The notes beneath the pieces are model-generated. The model made no database searches and had not been told where the DNA came from. It was given only the letters and a program-made list of their open reading frames with translations. Of a stretch of DNA of 64,000 nucleotides, positions 63,073 to 64,000 are shown piece by piece (within the stretch, counting starts at the first letter, position 1; every line of letters begins with the position of its first letter). The position numbers and the translations under genes are program-made. Source of the DNA: Pycnopodia helianthoides (taxonomy: Eukaryota > Echinodermata > Asteroidea > Forcipulatida > Asteriidae); assembly GCA_032158295.1 (NCBI GenBank), contig CM063244.1, forward strand, positions 29,018,241-29,082,240. The letters are read 5' to 3'.

Positions 63073-63560
63073 AGGGCCAAGAGTTTGGTGTTAAGCTACA
63101 TGTTACCTACTGGTATGCAATCTGCGGCCTCATGACTTGCCGATGGCTCCAAGATTAATCATGTTGTACTGGTGTTAGAAACCAATATTTTTTTAATGAA
63201 ATGATCTAACTACAATTCATTATTACTTAGTACACTAAAAACTGCAAGGCTTACCTCACTTGATTTTGTATAGAAACTGCAAGGTTTACCCACTTGCATT
63301 TTTTTTACCCCGTTGTGACTCTGTGTAGAAACTGCAACCCCCCCCCCAAACAGATATAAAGAGTGTGAGGTTCATATGTTTGGGGGGTTTGCTTTTGTTA
63401 TTTTTTCAAAGTAGGAAGTTGTTGGATATTTTTATTCCATTTTAAATATGACATTATTTCTTCCACCATGTAGAAAGATTTTCACGAAACAGCTTTAAAA
63501 TTTTATACTTTTATACCTTTAGAAAAATCAAATAAAAAGTTGAGAATAACAGTTAAAAGA
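63073..63560 (+). other. RELN: Reelin 3' untranslated region (predicted)
   Basis: This AT-rich sequence follows the TGA and contains three loose copies of an 'aaactgcaaggtttacc' unit (63238-63335) and a C-run/G-run pair near 63338-63390. The end is inferred from the poly(A) signal at 63531. I cannot see the cleavage site. Confidence 0.55.
63531..63536 (+). promoter_or_regulatory. Candidate poly(A) signal AATAAA
   Basis: AATAAA lies about 460 bp after the reelin stop in T/A-rich sequence. A GT/T-rich stretch (ttgtttttcttgtt) follows within 40 bp. It is the first canonical hexamer after the stop codon. Confidence 0.6.
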
Positions 63561-63591
63561 AATTGCCAGTTGTTTTTCTTGTTATTTCTTT

Positions 63592-63645
63592 AAAAACAAA
63601 CCTAGTTTCTTCTCTTTTAAAAACAAACCTAGTTTCTTCTCTTTT
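63592..63645. repeat. 27-bp tandem duplication
   Basis: 'aaaaacaaacctagtttctt' starts at 63592 and again at 63619. Confidence 0.85.
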
Positions 63646-63809
63646 AAGTGGCCAGGGACAGAAGCAATTGAGTTATCAAGGTAAAGTTGGAACATGGAGG
63701 TTAAGCAGGCACACTGGCAATGACACACTGGCAATGACAGCTGAGTTCTGGGCTTACATTAGCTATTGAGCTTGAAGCATGTATGAACAAGTTTAGTCTT
63801 GATGCAAAA

Positions 63810-63930
63810 CCTTTGCATTTTGATTTGTCACAATTTTCCCTGCCAGAGGGCTCTATCATCCGAGCGGTTCATGGATGATAGCGCTCTCTCATGGAGAAAA
63901 TTATGACATCAAAACAAGAAGGTCTCGCAC
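63810..63930. repeat. Palindromic element downstream of reelin
   Basis: The inner arms CTATCATCC / GGATGATAG pair perfectly. The flanks ('ttttgatttgtcacaatttt' against 'aaaattatgacatcaaaa') extend the pairing with mismatches. Confidence 0.6.
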
Positions 63931-64000
63931 CAGACTAGAACAAGTGTGACAGACAGAAAATTACAAGAGTCAATGGAGACATAAATTTTCATTTTATTTT

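Noticed and set aside
1365..63072. Reelin as a pseudogene because of three frameshifts
   Set aside because: All 50 introns keep usable splice sites and phase, all 48 EGF cysteines are intact, and no base substitution creates a stop. Homopolymer consensus errors explain the shifts better.
63563..63769. 68-codon frame after the reelin poly(A) signal
   Set aside because: Starts inside a 27-bp tandem repeat and shows no family signature.
1..64000. CRISPR arrays, rRNA, bacterial operons or phage modules
   Set aside because: Nothing of the kind; the spliced gene, SINEs and MITEs show an animal nuclear genome.

Overview
This window comes from an animal genome, most likely an echinoderm; I lean towards a sea star, from remembered intronic repeat types. 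It contains most of one very large gene on the + strand, reelin (RELN). I traced 51 consecutive coding exons from 1365 to 63072. The reading phase is continuous across every intron, giving about 9.5 kb of coding sequence (about 3,165 codons). The signal peptide, the reeler domain and most of the region before repeat 1 must lie upstream. The stop codon (63070-63072) and a plausible poly(A) signal (63531) are inside the window. I see no second protein-coding gene.

Layout of the protein: exon w1 closes the pre-repeat region. Eight reelin repeats follow. Each is an A sub-repeat, a six-cysteine EGF module and a B sub-repeat. EGF modules 1-8 fall at exons w7/w8, w13/w14, w19/w20, w25/w26, w31, w37/w38, w42 and w48/w49, and all keep six cysteines. 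Nearly every sub-repeat shows the Asp-box (S-x-D/N-x-G-x-x-W) and the F-R-W-x-Q / W-A-x-D-x-x-x-I-G signatures. The protein should be a secreted extracellular-matrix signal. The cysteine matching the vertebrate dimerisation cysteine is kept. The two repeat-6 lysines that bind the vertebrate lipoprotein receptors, the known proteolytic cleavage regions and the long basic C-terminal tail are absent or reduced.

Three exons (w9, w41, w42) each need one extra base to stay in frame. In each case the missing base can be placed in a short homopolymer. Assembly errors are therefore more likely than gene death.

Introns: about 85% of the window is intronic and rich in small mobile elements. These include a 1.6-kb minisatellite of 16-bp units (3549-5180) abutted by a hAT-like MITE with a second copy at 30192. 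There is also a piggyBac-like remnant with perfect 20-bp palindromes (166-711), several TTAA-flanked MITE families, many tRNA-derived SINEs on both strands and CR1/L2-type LINE 3' ends. Two of the LINE ends sit directly upstream of reelin splice acceptors. Local duplications have copied the start of exon w25 and the end of exon w15, leaving decoy splice sites. I found no CRISPR array, rRNA, operon or prokaryotic feature, and nothing that I can honestly call a new multi-gene system.
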